DNA from: Rhizobium sp. CB3090
GTDB lineage: Bacteria > Pseudomonadota > Alphaproteobacteria > Rhizobiales > Rhizobiaceae
Direction: 5' to 3'
Assembly (NCBI RefSeq): GCF_029714285.1
Contig: NZ_CP121663.1
Coordinates: 1,550,001-1,614,000 of the forward strand
DNA length: 64,000 nucleotides
The notes beneath the pieces are model-generated. The model made no database searches and had not been told where the DNA came from. It saw nothing but the letters and a program-made list of their open reading frames with translations. Made by a program: the position numbers and the translations under genes. Shown here piece after piece: positions 25,447-33,357 of the stretch. The first letter of the stretch is position 1, and every line of letters starts with the position of its first letter.

Positions 25447-25986
25447 ATGACCTTCAGACGCGTCGTAACCGCCAAGAACGCATCCGGAAAATCCGTCGTC
25501 GTCAGCGATGGCACGTCGCCACGCGAACTCGCACTTAAACACACGCCAGGCTTTATATCGGCTCCCATGTGGACGATTGCAGATGTGCCGACCCTTCCGT
25601 TCGACGGAAAGGATACAATGGCCGGTAGCGGTACGCTGTTGCAGCCTGCAGGTGGATCGACCTTCTTCGTGGTCACCTTTCCTCCAGATGGCGTGATGAT
25701 GTCGCCGGAGTTTCGGCCCAATCTCGCAGGTCCGGAGCACCTCGCCGCCGCGCCGGGCATCGCCGAGACGTTCGAGATGGACAATCCCGGGATGCATACC
25801 ACGCCGACAGTGGACTACGGTGTCGTTCTCACAGGAAAGATAACGCTGGAACTCGACGATGGCGTTGTCGTGAATCTTGCGGCAGGCGACACTTTCGTTC
25901 AGCACGGGGCACGTCACGCTTGGCGTAATCCAAACAGCGAGCCGGCCACAATCGCGTTCGTGCTGATCGGCGCGAAGGTCGACTGA
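25447..25986 (+). CDS. cupin domain protein
   Basis: 179 residues with one C-terminal cupin (YGVVLTGKITLELDDGVVV, LAAGDTFVQHGARHAWRN, residues about 115-165). The metal-binding histidines HGARH are present, but the first motif lacks the usual paired histidines apart from MHTTPTVDYG. It is in the same direction as the alcohol dehydrogenase and probably in its operon. Single-domain cupins of this type are often enzymes or regulators of small-molecule catabolism; no specific function can be assigned. The IS element inserted 44 bp after its stop. Confidence 0.8.
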   Translation: MTFRRVVTAKNASGKSVVVSDGTSPRELALKHTPGFISAPMWTIADVPTLPFDGKDTMAGSGTLLQPAGGSTFFVVTFPPDGVMMSPEFRPNLAGPEHLAAAPGIAETFEMDNPGMHTTPTVDYGVVLTGKITLELDDGVVVNLAAGDTFVQHGARHAWRNPNSEPATIAFVLIGAKVD

Positions 25987-26049
25987 GCACACAACTGCGG
26001 CATCTGCCGATATAATTTTGGAACTCTTTAGGCTGTGGTGACGATTTAA

Positions 26050-26412
26050 CTATTTAAGCCAGATCATGATGCTTGCGATCTTGATGAAGCCGAGGAAGTT
26101 GGCGGCGAGTTTGTCGTATCGCGTTGCGATGCGACGCCACTGTTTGAGCTTGGCAAAGAAGCTCTCGATGCCCCATCGCTGTTTATAAGCAATGCGATCA
26201 TAGCCATGCTGATACTTGCGATGACGACGCGGCGGGATGACCGGCTCGCCGCCTTGGTCAAGGATGATGTCGTGCAGGCTGTCGGCATCGTAGGCGCGGT
26301 CAGCGAGCACCTGGTTGGCAGGCAATCCCCGCACGAGATCACAGGCCGGCGCCATATCGTTCTGCTGGCCTGGGCCAAGGTGGAAACGAACCGGTAGCCC
26401 GAGTGCATCCAC
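26050..26412 (-). CDS. IS5-type transposase, downstream frame (OrfB)
   Basis: 120 residues from a GTG at 26412, in the -1 frame relative to OrfA (TAGTG overlap). The frame stays open upstream through RSRGGFGSKIHAVVDALGL, so the two frames encode one continuous transposase if the ribosome slips near the A4G6 run. It carries the rest of the DDE domain: LADRAYDADSLHDII with the second Asp, and KQRWGIESFFAKLKQWRRI with the catalytic Glu. Confidence 0.88.
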   Translation of the reverse strand: MDALGLPVRFHLGPGQQNDMAPACDLVRGLPANQVLADRAYDADSLHDIILDQGGEPVIPPRRHRKYQHGYDRIAYKQRWGIESFFAKLKQWRRIATRYDKLAANFLGFIKIASIMIWLK

Positions 26413-26813
26413 TACTGCATGGATTTTGCTACCAAATCCGCCACGGGAACGACCGAGAGCCTGGGCTTTCGTTCCCCCCTTTTACGGCGCCCGCCAGCCG
26501 CTTGTGCCTGCGCCCGGATCACCGTGGCATCGATCGACAGCCACTCCATGTCCGGAGCGGCTGTCACCGCTTCGAAAATCCGGTCGAATACGCCCTGTTC
26601 GATCCAGCGATAGTAACGTCGTTTGACCGTCTGATAGGGGCCGAAACGATCTTCAGGCAAGTCACGCCAACGTGCACCGGATCGGGCCAGCCACAAGATC
26701 GCATCGAAGAACCGGCGCCCGTCGCTGCGGGGGCCGCGTCGACCTTTGCGCCCGCCGGGAACGAACGGCTTCAGACGCTCCCATTGATCATCTCGAAGAA
26801 TTTCACCATCCAT
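26412..26813 (-). CDS. IS5-type transposase, upstream frame (OrfA)
   Basis: 133 residues: MDGEILRDDQWERLKPF and GRRFFDAILWLARSGARWRD are the N-terminal DUF4096-like region of IS427-group transposases, and WLSIDATVIRAQAQAAG carries the first catalytic Asp (residue about 95). In this frame the protein runs off into unrelated sequence after a run of four A and six G near 26475-26484 and stops at a TAG that overlaps the start of the second frame. Confidence 0.88.
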   Translation of the reverse strand: MDGEILRDDQWERLKPFVPGGRKGRRGPRSDGRRFFDAILWLARSGARWRDLPEDRFGPYQTVKRRYYRWIEQGVFDRIFEAVTAAPDMEWLSIDATVIRAQAQAAGGRRKRGERKPRLSVVPVADLVAKSMQ

Positions 26814-26893
26814 CGCCGACCTCCAAAAGTCAGCGTTGAATCTGATTTGCTCCCAAAACGGAACCCCAATTCCTTAATTCGTCACTACAGCCT

Positions 26894-26923
26894 AGAAGCC
26901 GGATCGTGAGGATGCCGGCTTCT
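26894..26923. terminator. hairpin at the LysR 3' end, flush with the IS insertion
   Basis: AGAAGCCGG (26894-26902) pairs with CCGGCTTCT (26915-26923). It directly follows the LysR stop at 26924 on the minus strand, and on the plus strand it is followed by TTT. The IS target TA overlaps its edge. A modest terminator candidate. Confidence 0.45.
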
Positions 26924-27862
26924 TTACATCTCAGGAGGCCATCCTTCCTGAAGTTGGTCGGGAGCCACGGCACGCGCCACGTCAGCCAGGAGCTGACGCA
27001 CCCAGCGATGCAAGCCTGATTTGTGCGTCCGCTCCGTCCAGTACATATCGATGTCGATTGGAATGTGAATAGGGAAAGGCCGTGCAGCCAGCCTCCCGCC
27101 ATAAGCACTCGCCAATCGGTTTGGAATCGTTGCAACCAGATCCGTTCCGACGATCATCAGCTCAAGGCTGTCATGGCTGGGAAGTGTGAGCTGCGGCGCA
27201 AGGACGATGTTTCGCTCGCGAAGCGCGGCAAAATAGAGCGCTTGCCATTGGCCGTTATGGGTTATGGCAACGTGCGCGGCATTCTGAAAACGCTGTAGCG
27301 TTAGATCGCCCGTTGCCAGAGGATTATCTGCGTCCATGACACAAGAATAGTGATCGGAAAATATCCTTCGGCGGAAATAACCCTCGCCGAGGATGCGGAC
27401 GGGGCCTAAGACGATGTCCGCAATGTTTTCCTTCAGCTGCTGCTTTCCGTTCACCGCAGATTCCAGGACATTGAGAACAACATTCGGTGCCGCCTGTCGC
27501 AGCGTCCTGATAAATGCGGGCAAGAGCAGGAAACGTTCGTGATGATTGCAGGAAAGGGTTACCGCGCCCTCCGCCGTCATAGGATCGAACTCCTGCGGGA
27601 CAGCGATCGCAAGCATGCGGTTGAGCGTCTCGCGCGTCTGCGAAACAAGGTCCCGACATTTGTCCGTTTCCGCGATCCGGTTGCCTTGCCGCACAAAGAG
27701 CGGATCGCCAAACGCGCGTCGAAGACGGTCGATCGCGTAGCTCACGGTCGATTGGCTGATATCGAGCTGAATCGCCGCGGCGGAAAACGAACCGGCGTCG
27801 CTAACAGCGACAAGGATTTGCATCGATCTGAGATCGATCAGCGCCAATTCCTCGGGGATCAT
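26924..27862 (-). CDS. LysR family regulator, NodD/NahR-like, divergent from the P450 operon
   Basis: 312 residues from the ATG at 27862, selected because GGGAGGG lies 6 bases before it. The helix-turn-helix is SFSAAAIQLDISQSTVSYAIDRLRR (residues about 26-50), and the C-terminal part is a LysR substrate-binding domain. The sequence of its start region (DLRSMQILVAVSDAGSFSAAA) fits the NodD/NahR/PcpR branch. A perfect ATC-N9-GAT box at 27879-27893 lies directly upstream, so it probably autoregulates and activates the P450-ferredoxin-reductase operon 125 bp away in the other direction. Confidence 0.88.
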   Translation of the reverse strand: MIPEELALIDLRSMQILVAVSDAGSFSAAAIQLDISQSTVSYAIDRLRRAFGDPLFVRQGNRIAETDKCRDLVSQTRETLNRMLAIAVPQEFDPMTAEGAVTLSCNHHERFLLLPAFIRTLRQAAPNVVLNVLESAVNGKQQLKENIADIVLGPVRILGEGYFRRRIFSDHYSCVMDADNPLATGDLTLQRFQNAAHVAITHNGQWQALYFAALRERNIVLAPQLTLPSHDSLELMIVGTDLVATIPNRLASAYGGRLAARPFPIHIPIDIDMYWTERTHKSGLHRWVRQLLADVARAVAPDQLQEGWPPEM

Positions 27863-27878
27863 TCGCCCTCCCAATGTC

Positions 27879-27893
27879 ATCGAATAATTCGAT
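27879..27893. promoter_or_regulatory. NodD-type LysR box, ATC-N9-GAT
   Basis: ATCGAATAATTCGAT is a perfect 15-bp palindrome with the T-N11-A core of LysR sites and the ATC-N9-GAT arrangement known for NodD-type regulators. It lies 17 bp upstream of the LysR start, between the divergent LysR and P450 genes. Confidence 0.6.
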
Positions 27894-27987
27894 GGCATTC
27901 ATCGTATCCATCCAATTGTCCTAGGAACAGCCCCCGCATACCCTAGTCCGAGAAAACTTGCTGGAGGGCGAGATGGGAGGAGAACCG

Positions 27988-29184
27988 ATGCTCGCGGATG
28001 ACAATAGAGCGACCGTGCCCGCAATTTCGGATGTGTCTTTTGAAGAGCTTTTGAGGGATCCCTATCCGACATTCGACCGGGCGCGCGATATGGCAGCGAT
28101 CGTCAAGATCGAGGCGGCGAACATCATGGTCGCGACCCGCTACGACGACATCATGGCTATGGAGCGCGACTCCGAGATCTTCTCGTCCGAGAACCCCCAA
28201 TCGCTGGTCAACAAGGTCATGGGTCATACCATGATGCGCAAGGACGGCGAGGCTCATGCCAGGGAGCGCAAGGCGATCGAGCCTGCATTGCGTCCGGGCT
28301 CCGTCAAATCTTGTTGGGCGCCGCGGCTGGAAACCATTTTCAATGAGGTCATCGCCGACTTCGAAAACGATGGGGAGGCCGATCTTTTCCACGCATTGGC
28401 GGCTCCGATGGCCGGACGCGCTCTGGCTGAGGTGCTTGGTTTCCAGGACGTCAGTTGGCAAACCATGGCGCTCTGGTCGCAATCTCTGATCGACGGCGCG
28501 GGCAATTATTCGGGAGATCCGGAGATTTCCCGCAAGGCGGAAGATGCTGCCAAGGGCGTTGAAGATGCCATCAACCGCGCCCTGCCCTTTCATCGCGACA
28601 ATCCGAATGCGTCGGTGCTGTCCTCAATGATCCATGCCGAGGATCCTCACACGATCGAACAGATCTATGCCAACATCAAAGTCGCTGTTGGCGGTGGGCT
28701 CAATGAGCCACGCGATTCAATCCTGACGCTGGTTCTCGGCATGCTCGAAAACCCTGATCAGCTCGAACGAGTGAAAGCGGACCCAAACCTCTGGCCGACG
28801 GCATTCGAGGAGTCGGTGCGATGGATATCGCCGATCGGAATGTACCCGCGGCGCGTAACACGGGATGTCGTCTTTTCCGGCGTCCAACTGCGCGAGGGTG
28901 ACCAGATCGGGCTCTGCGTCGGCGCGGCCAATCGGGACGCAAGCCGCTTTTCCGATCCGGATCGCTTCGATGTCTTCCGGGAAAAGAAATCGCATCTCGC
29001 CTTCGGCGCCGGTCCGCATTTCTGCGCCGGCACCTGGGTCGCGCGGCACATGGTCGGGCGTCTCGTCGTGCCGAGGCTCTTTGAACGCCTCCGTAACCTT
29101 CGTCTCAGCAATCGTGAGGCGGTACGCATTCATGGCTGGGTCTTTCGCGGCCCCGTTACCCTGCCCGTGATCTGGGATGCATGA
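27988..29184 (+). CDS. cytochrome P450
   Basis: 398 residues from the ATG at 27988, 6 bases after GGAGGAG. The ExxR pair is ESVR (275-278) in FEESVRW, and the heme-binding loop is FGAGPHFCAG with Cys346 as iron ligand. The I-helix reads VGGGLNEPRDS (about 234-244), so the usual acid-threonine pair for proton delivery is replaced by Glu-Pro, an unusual feature. It is followed by ferredoxin and ferredoxin reductase genes, giving a complete soluble class I system that moves electrons from NAD(P)H to the heme. The substrate is unknown; an aromatic or terpenoid compound is plausible given the ring-cleavage genes upstream. Confidence 0.92.
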   Translation: MLADDNRATVPAISDVSFEELLRDPYPTFDRARDMAAIVKIEAANIMVATRYDDIMAMERDSEIFSSENPQSLVNKVMGHTMMRKDGEAHARERKAIEPALRPGSVKSCWAPRLETIFNEVIADFENDGEADLFHALAAPMAGRALAEVLGFQDVSWQTMALWSQSLIDGAGNYSGDPEISRKAEDAAKGVEDAINRALPFHRDNPNASVLSSMIHAEDPHTIEQIYANIKVAVGGGLNEPRDSILTLVLGMLENPDQLERVKADPNLWPTAFEESVRWISPIGMYPRRVTRDVVFSGVQLREGDQIGLCVGAANRDASRFSDPDRFDVFREKKSHLAFGAGPHFCAGTWVARHMVGRLVVPRLFERLRNLRLSNREAVRIHGWVFRGPVTLPVIWDA

Positions 29185-29197
29185 GAGGAGAAAGCAC

Positions 29198-29518
29198 TTG
29201 ACCGACGTTACATTCATTCTTCCAGATGGAACGCGACGCTCTTGTATTGCACCGGAGGGTCTCAGCCTCATGGAGGTTGCGCTCCAGAACTCAGTGTCCG
29301 GCATCATCGCGGAATGCAACGGAGCGGCCGCCTGCGCAACCTGCCATGTGATTGTCGATGGCAGCTTAGCGGGTTCGCTCGATCCGGTGAGCGAACATGA
29401 GAATGACATGCTGGACTTCACAGCCGCGGCACGCGAACCCGGTAGTCGACTGAGTTGTCAAATCAGGGTAGACGCGCGCCTGGACGGCGCAACGATCCGC
29501 GTCCCGGCGGAGACGTAA
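29198..29518 (+). CDS. 2Fe-2S ferredoxin, putidaredoxin type, TTG start
   Basis: 106 residues if the TTG at 29198 is used; it lies 7 bases after GAGAGGAG and gives exactly the length of putidaredoxin. An ATG at 29177 in the same frame would overlap the P450 end and lacks a ribosome site. The cluster ligands are in ECNGAAACATCH (C-x5-C-x2-C) and the late RLSCQ. It carries electrons one at a time from the reductase encoded next to the P450. Confidence 0.92.
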   Translation: MTDVTFILPDGTRRSCIAPEGLSLMEVALQNSVSGIIAECNGAAACATCHVIVDGSLAGSLDPVSEHENDMLDFTAAAREPGSRLSCQIRVDARLDGATIRVPAET

Positions 29519-29521
29519 GCA

Positions 29522-30670
29522 ATGGCGGAACGGATCGTCATCGTCGGGGCTGGACAGGCGGGCTTAGCTGCGGCCGCCAAGCTGCGACAAGAAAAATTCG
29601 AAGGCGCGATTACCCTTCTCGGTGCCGAGGGTGTGCTGCCCTATCAGCGCCCGCCGCTCAGCAAGGCGTATCTGCTTGGCAAATTGGAAGCGGAACGCCT
29701 GTCCCTTCGCACCAGCGACTTCTATCAGCAGCAGCAGATCGATATCCGGCCGAACCTGCCGGCCCTCTCGATCGACCGTACGGCCAAGACTGTCGCTACG
29801 AGGGATGAATGCCTTCGCTACGATCATCTCATATTGGCTACCGGATCACGACCGATCCGACTGCCGGCGCGCATGACGGACGGTGTCGATGGGATCTTCT
29901 ACCTGAGGAGCAAAGCCGATGCGGATTCATTGCGCCCCTTCTTGCGCAATGGCGTACGGATACTCGTGGTCGGAGGCGGTTACGTCGGGCTGGAAGTGGC
30001 TGCCGCTTCTCGACAGGTCGGCGCGGCTGTGACGGTCGTCGAGATGGCACCACGCATATTGAACCGCGTCGCGGCTGAACCGACGGCGTCCTATTTCCGT
30101 AACCTGCACCGCTCCCAAGGCGTCGAAATTCGTGAAGGCATCGGCCTGACCGGGCTCAAAGCGCACGGTGCTGCGGTCTTAGCCGCGCTGGAAGACGGAT
30201 CGTCTCTGTCCATCGATGCGGTTGTGGTCGGCATCGGCGTCCAACCCGACACAGCGCTTGCGCGAGAGGCCGGACTCGAAGCCGACGGTGGGATCGTGGT
30301 CGACGGATTTGGCCGGACGTCAGATCCTTCCATCTGGGCGGCCGGGGATTGTGCCACATTCCTACACGATGGGGAGATGACACGGTTGGAATCTGTGCCG
30401 CACGCCATAGACCAGGCGGAACACGTCTCTCGCAATATCCTGGGCGCCGCTATCAGCTACCGCCCTCGCCCGTGGTTCTGGTCGGATCAATACGCGACGA
30501 AGCTACAGATCGCCGGCCTCAACCGGGGCTATGACCGAACGACGGTTACGCCTGGTGCGACGGAAGGCAGCATGACCGTTTCCTATTTGGACGGCGATCG
30601 GCTTTTGGCCGTCGACTGCCTGAACGATGCGCGCAGCTTCATGCAGGCGAAACGGCGGCTTGGCTTATAA
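29522..30670 (+). CDS. ferredoxin reductase, FAD-dependent
   Basis: 382 residues of the putidaredoxin-reductase family. The FAD-binding motif is VIVGAGQAGLAAAAKL at the N-terminus, the NAD(P)H-binding motif is ILVVGGGYVGLEVAAA near residue 144, and SIWAAGDCATF near 270 closes the FAD site. Its start is 3 bp after the ferredoxin stop, so it is translationally coupled. It passes reducing power from NAD(P)H to the ferredoxin and on to the P450. It converges with etfA 90 bp downstream; that gap has only a weak GATCTCA/TGAGATC stem. Confidence 0.93.
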   Translation: MAERIVIVGAGQAGLAAAAKLRQEKFEGAITLLGAEGVLPYQRPPLSKAYLLGKLEAERLSLRTSDFYQQQQIDIRPNLPALSIDRTAKTVATRDECLRYDHLILATGSRPIRLPARMTDGVDGIFYLRSKADADSLRPFLRNGVRILVVGGGYVGLEVAAASRQVGAAVTVVEMAPRILNRVAAEPTASYFRNLHRSQGVEIREGIGLTGLKAHGAAVLAALEDGSSLSIDAVVVGIGVQPDTALAREAGLEADGGIVVDGFGRTSDPSIWAAGDCATFLHDGEMTRLESVPHAIDQAEHVSRNILGAAISYRPRPWFWSDQYATKLQIAGLNRGYDRTTVTPGATEGSMTVSYLDGDRLLAVDCLNDARSFMQAKRRLGL

Positions 30671-30760
30671 AGGACATGGCATGGGTCTAACCGATCGCCG
30701 GCATGATCTCACTGTAGGAAAAAATGAGATCGCACCCGGCATTCGCATCGGAGAGACCAC

Positions 30761-31690
30761 TCAGATCGCCTTTTCGAGTTGCGGCAATGCCTCGAAGAGG
30801 TCGGCGACGAGGCCGTAGTCGGCGATCTGGAAGATCGGCGCCTCCTCGTCCTTGTTGATGGCGACGATGACCTTTGAGTCCTTCATGCCGGCCAGATGCT
30901 GGATCGCTCCGGAGATGCCGCAGGCGATATAGAGCTGCGGCGCCACCACCTTGCCGGTCTGGCCGACCTGCCAGTCGTTCGGCGCATAGCCGGCATCGAC
31001 GGCAGCGCGGGAAGCGCCAACCGCCGCCCCGAGCTTGTCGGCAACCGGCAGGATCACTTCCTTGAACTTCTCCGCCGAACCGAGGGCGCGGCCGCCGGAG
31101 ATGATGATCTTCGCAGAGGTCAGTTCCGGACGGTCCGAGGTCGACAGTGCATCCTTGACGAAGGTCGACAGGCCGGGATTGGCGACCGCCGGGATGGCTT
31201 CGATCGCAGCCGAACCGCCCTCTGCGGCCGAGGCAAACGAGGCGGTGCGCACGGTGATCACTCGCTTGGCGTCGCTTGCCTGCACCGTCTGGATGGCATT
31301 GCCGGCATAGATCGGCCGCTTGAAGGTATCGGATGACACCACCTCGATGATTTCCGAGACCTGGGCGACATCGAGCAGGGCGGCAACCCGCGGCATGACG
31401 TTCTTGCCGACCGAGGTGGCAGCCGTCAGGATGGTGTCGTAGCTTGCCGCCAGCGACACGATGAGATCGGCGAGCGGCTCGGCGAGATTGTTGGCAAGCT
31501 CGTCGCTTTCGGCGAGCAGCACCTTTGAGACGCCGGAGAGCCTTGCCGCGGCATCGGCGGCAGCCTTGGCGGCTTTGCCGGCCACCAGCACATGCACATC
31601 GCCGCCGATCTTTACGGCAGCCGTCAGCGCCTTGGCGGTCTGGTCGGACAGGCTTTGGTTGTCGTGGTCAGCCAGAAGAAGAATGGCCAT
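30761..31690 (-). CDS. etfA: electron transfer flavoprotein alpha subunit
   Basis: 309 residues. The C-terminal FAD-binding domain shows [41 protein letters not shown] and [16 protein letters not shown], all diagnostic of EtfA. With EtfB it accepts electrons from acyl-CoA dehydrogenases and passes them to ETF-ubiquinone oxidoreductase. It lies 23 bp downstream of etfB in the glutarate operon, so here it most directly serves GcdH. This copy may be an extra, pathway-specific ETF. Confidence 0.95.
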   Translation of the reverse strand: MAILLLADHDNQSLSDQTAKALTAAVKIGGDVHVLVAGKAAKAAADAAARLSGVSKVLLAESDELANNLAEPLADLIVSLAASYDTILTAATSVGKNVMPRVAALLDVAQVSEIIEVVSSDTFKRPIYAGNAIQTVQASDAKRVITVRTASFASAAEGGSAAIEAIPAVANPGLSTFVKDALSTSDRPELTSAKIIISGGRALGSAEKFKEVILPVADKLGAAVGASRAAVDAGYAPNDWQVGQTGKVVAPQLYIACGISGAIQHLAGMKDSKVIVAINKDEEAPIFQIADYGLVADLFEALPQLEKAI

Positions 31691-31713
31691 GGTGAAGTTC
31701 TCCCTTTCTATCC

Positions 31714-32463
31714 TCAGAGCACGCCGGCTTCGGTCTTGAGCTTTTCGACGAGCTCGGCGACCGACTTGACCTTGACGCCCGCCTTGCGGCCGGACGGCTC
31801 TTCGGTCTTCAGCACCTTCAGGCGCGGTTCGGTCGAAACGCCGAAGTCGGCCGGGCTCTTCTTGTCGAGCGGCTTCTTCTTCGCCTTCATGATGTTCGGC
31901 AGCGAGGCATAACGCGGCTCGTTGAGGCGAAGGTCTGTGGTGACCACCGCCGGCAGCTTGACCGCGATCGTCTGCAGGCCGCCGTCGACCTCGCGGGTGA
32001 CCTGAGCCTTGCCGTCGCCGATCTCGATCTTCGAGGCGAAGGTTGCCTGCGCCGTGCCGAGCAATGCCGCCAGCATCTGGCCGGTCTGGTTCGAGTCATC
32101 GTCGATCGCCTGTTTGCCGACGATGATCAGACCCGGCTGTTCGGCATCGGCCACACCCTTGAGGATCTTCGCGACGGCCAGCGGCTCGACGGCATCGTCG
32201 GTCTCGACCAGGAGGGCCCGGTCGGCACCCATGGCTAGCGCGGTCCGCAGCGTCTCTTCGGCCTTGGCCGGGCCGATCGACACAACCACCACTTCCTCAG
32301 CCTTGCCGGCCTCCTTCAGCCTGAGCGCTTCCTCGACCGAGATCTCGTCGAACGGGTTCATCGACATCTTGACGTTGGCGAGCTCGACGCCCGTGCCATC
32401 CGGCTTCACCCGGATCTTGACGTTGTAATCAACAACCCGCTTCACTGGGACGAGAATTTTCAT
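31714..32463 (-). CDS. etfB: electron transfer flavoprotein beta subunit
   Basis: 249 residues. [19 protein letters not shown] at the start and the AMP-binding region ([39 protein letters not shown]) identify EtfB. The late [20 protein letters not shown] is the recognition-loop signature that docks to dehydrogenase partners. It lies 18 bp after the hydroxyacyl-CoA dehydrogenase gene and upstream of etfA. Confidence 0.95.
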   Translation of the reverse strand: MKILVPVKRVVDYNVKIRVKPDGTGVELANVKMSMNPFDEISVEEALRLKEAGKAEEVVVVSIGPAKAEETLRTALAMGADRALLVETDDAVEPLAVAKILKGVADAEQPGLIIVGKQAIDDDSNQTGQMLAALLGTAQATFASKIEIGDGKAQVTREVDGGLQTIAVKLPAVVTTDLRLNEPRYASLPNIMKAKKKPLDKKSPADFGVSTEPRLKVLKTEEPSGRKAGVKVKSVAELVEKLKTEAGVL

Positions 32464-32481
32464 GAAGTGTGCTCTCTTTAA

Positions 32482-33357
32482 CTATCGCGTCGGAACGGGC
32501 GGCTCGCTACGGTAGTCGTAGAAGCCTCGCCCTACCTTGCGGCCGACCCAGCCGGCCTCGACATATTTCACCAAAAGCGGGCATGGCCGATATTTCGAAT
32601 CCGCCAGCCCCTCGTAAAGAACCTGCATGATGGAGAGGCAGGTATCGAGGCCGATGAAGTCGGCGAGTTCCAGCGGCCCCATCGGATGATTTGCCCCGAG
32701 CTTCATGCTCTGATCGATGTCGACGACGGAGCCGACGCCTTCGTGCAGGACGAAAATGGCTTCGTTGATCATCGGCATCAGCACGCGATTGACGATGAAT
32801 GCCGGAAAGTCCGCTGCCACGATCGCGGTTTTGCCGAGGCGCTCGACAACGCTGCAAACCGCACTGAAGGTTGCCTCGCTGGTAGCTATCCCCCGGATAA
32901 GCTCCACGAGCTGCATGATCGGAACCGGATTCATGAAATGAAGACCCATGAACTGCTCAGGCCGTTCCGTTCGAGCGGCCAAGAGGGTTATCGAGATCGA
33001 TGACGTATTGGAGGTCAGGATCGTTTCGGGCTTCAGGTGCGGCCGGAGATCATGGAATATCTGATGCTTCACTGCTTCCTTTTCTGTGGCAGCCTCGACG
33101 ATTAGATCCGATGTTCCAAGCTCGCCGAGCTGGACCGTCGTGCGGATGCGGCCAATCGCCTGAACCTTTGCCGGCTCGGCGAGCTTTCCACGCGAGACCT
33201 GCCGGTCCATATTGGCGGCGATCCCGGCAACGGCTGCTTCCAGACCGGCCGGACTGACGTCCATGAGGATCACCTCATAGTCCGCAAGAGCCATAACCTG
33301 GGCGATACCGCTGCCCATTTGCCCCGCGCCGACCACGCCAACGGTTTCAATCGGCAT
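32482..33357 (-). CDS. 3-hydroxybutyryl-CoA dehydrogenase
   Basis: 291 residues, full length for the family. The NAD-binding motif is VGVVGAGQMGSGIAQV at residues 6-21, and the catalytic-region segments MGLHFMNPVPIMQLVE (His near 140) and PAFIVNRVLMPMINEA are present. It oxidises (S)-3-hydroxybutyryl-CoA to acetoacetyl-CoA. It overlaps the CoA-transferase gene by 11 bp. In this operon it follows crotonyl-CoA made by glutaryl-CoA dehydrogenase, after hydration by a crotonase encoded elsewhere. Confidence 0.93.
   Translation of the reverse strand: MPIETVGVVGAGQMGSGIAQVMALADYEVILMDVSPAGLEAAVAGIAANMDRQVSRGKLAEPAKVQAIGRIRTTVQLGELGTSDLIVEAATEKEAVKHQIFHDLRPHLKPETILTSNTSSISITLLAARTERPEQFMGLHFMNPVPIMQLVELIRGIATSEATFSAVCSVVERLGKTAIVAADFPAFIVNRVLMPMINEAIFVLHEGVGSVVDIDQSMKLGANHPMGPLELADFIGLDTCLSIMQVLYEGLADSKYRPCPLLVKYVEAGWVGRKVGRGFYDYRSEPPVPTR

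Larger units (their letters stand above)
26031..26892 (-). mobile_element. IS5 family insertion sequence, IS427-like, intact
   Basis: 862 bp bounded by imperfect terminal inverted repeats: GGCTGTGGTGACGATTTAA at the left and GGCTGTAGTGACGAATTAA read inward from the right (17 of 19 identical). A TA dinucleotide is duplicated at 26029-26030 and 26893-26894, the target preference of the IS427 group. It holds two overlapping transposase frames on the minus strand joined by a probable -1 frameshift. Both ends and both frames are intact, so it may be a recent and still active copy. Confidence 0.92.

Noticed and set aside
30705..30731. GATCTCA/TGAGATC stem as a bidirectional terminator between the reductase and etfA
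   Set aside because: Short stem with a 13-nt loop and no T-tract on either strand; not strong enough to list.
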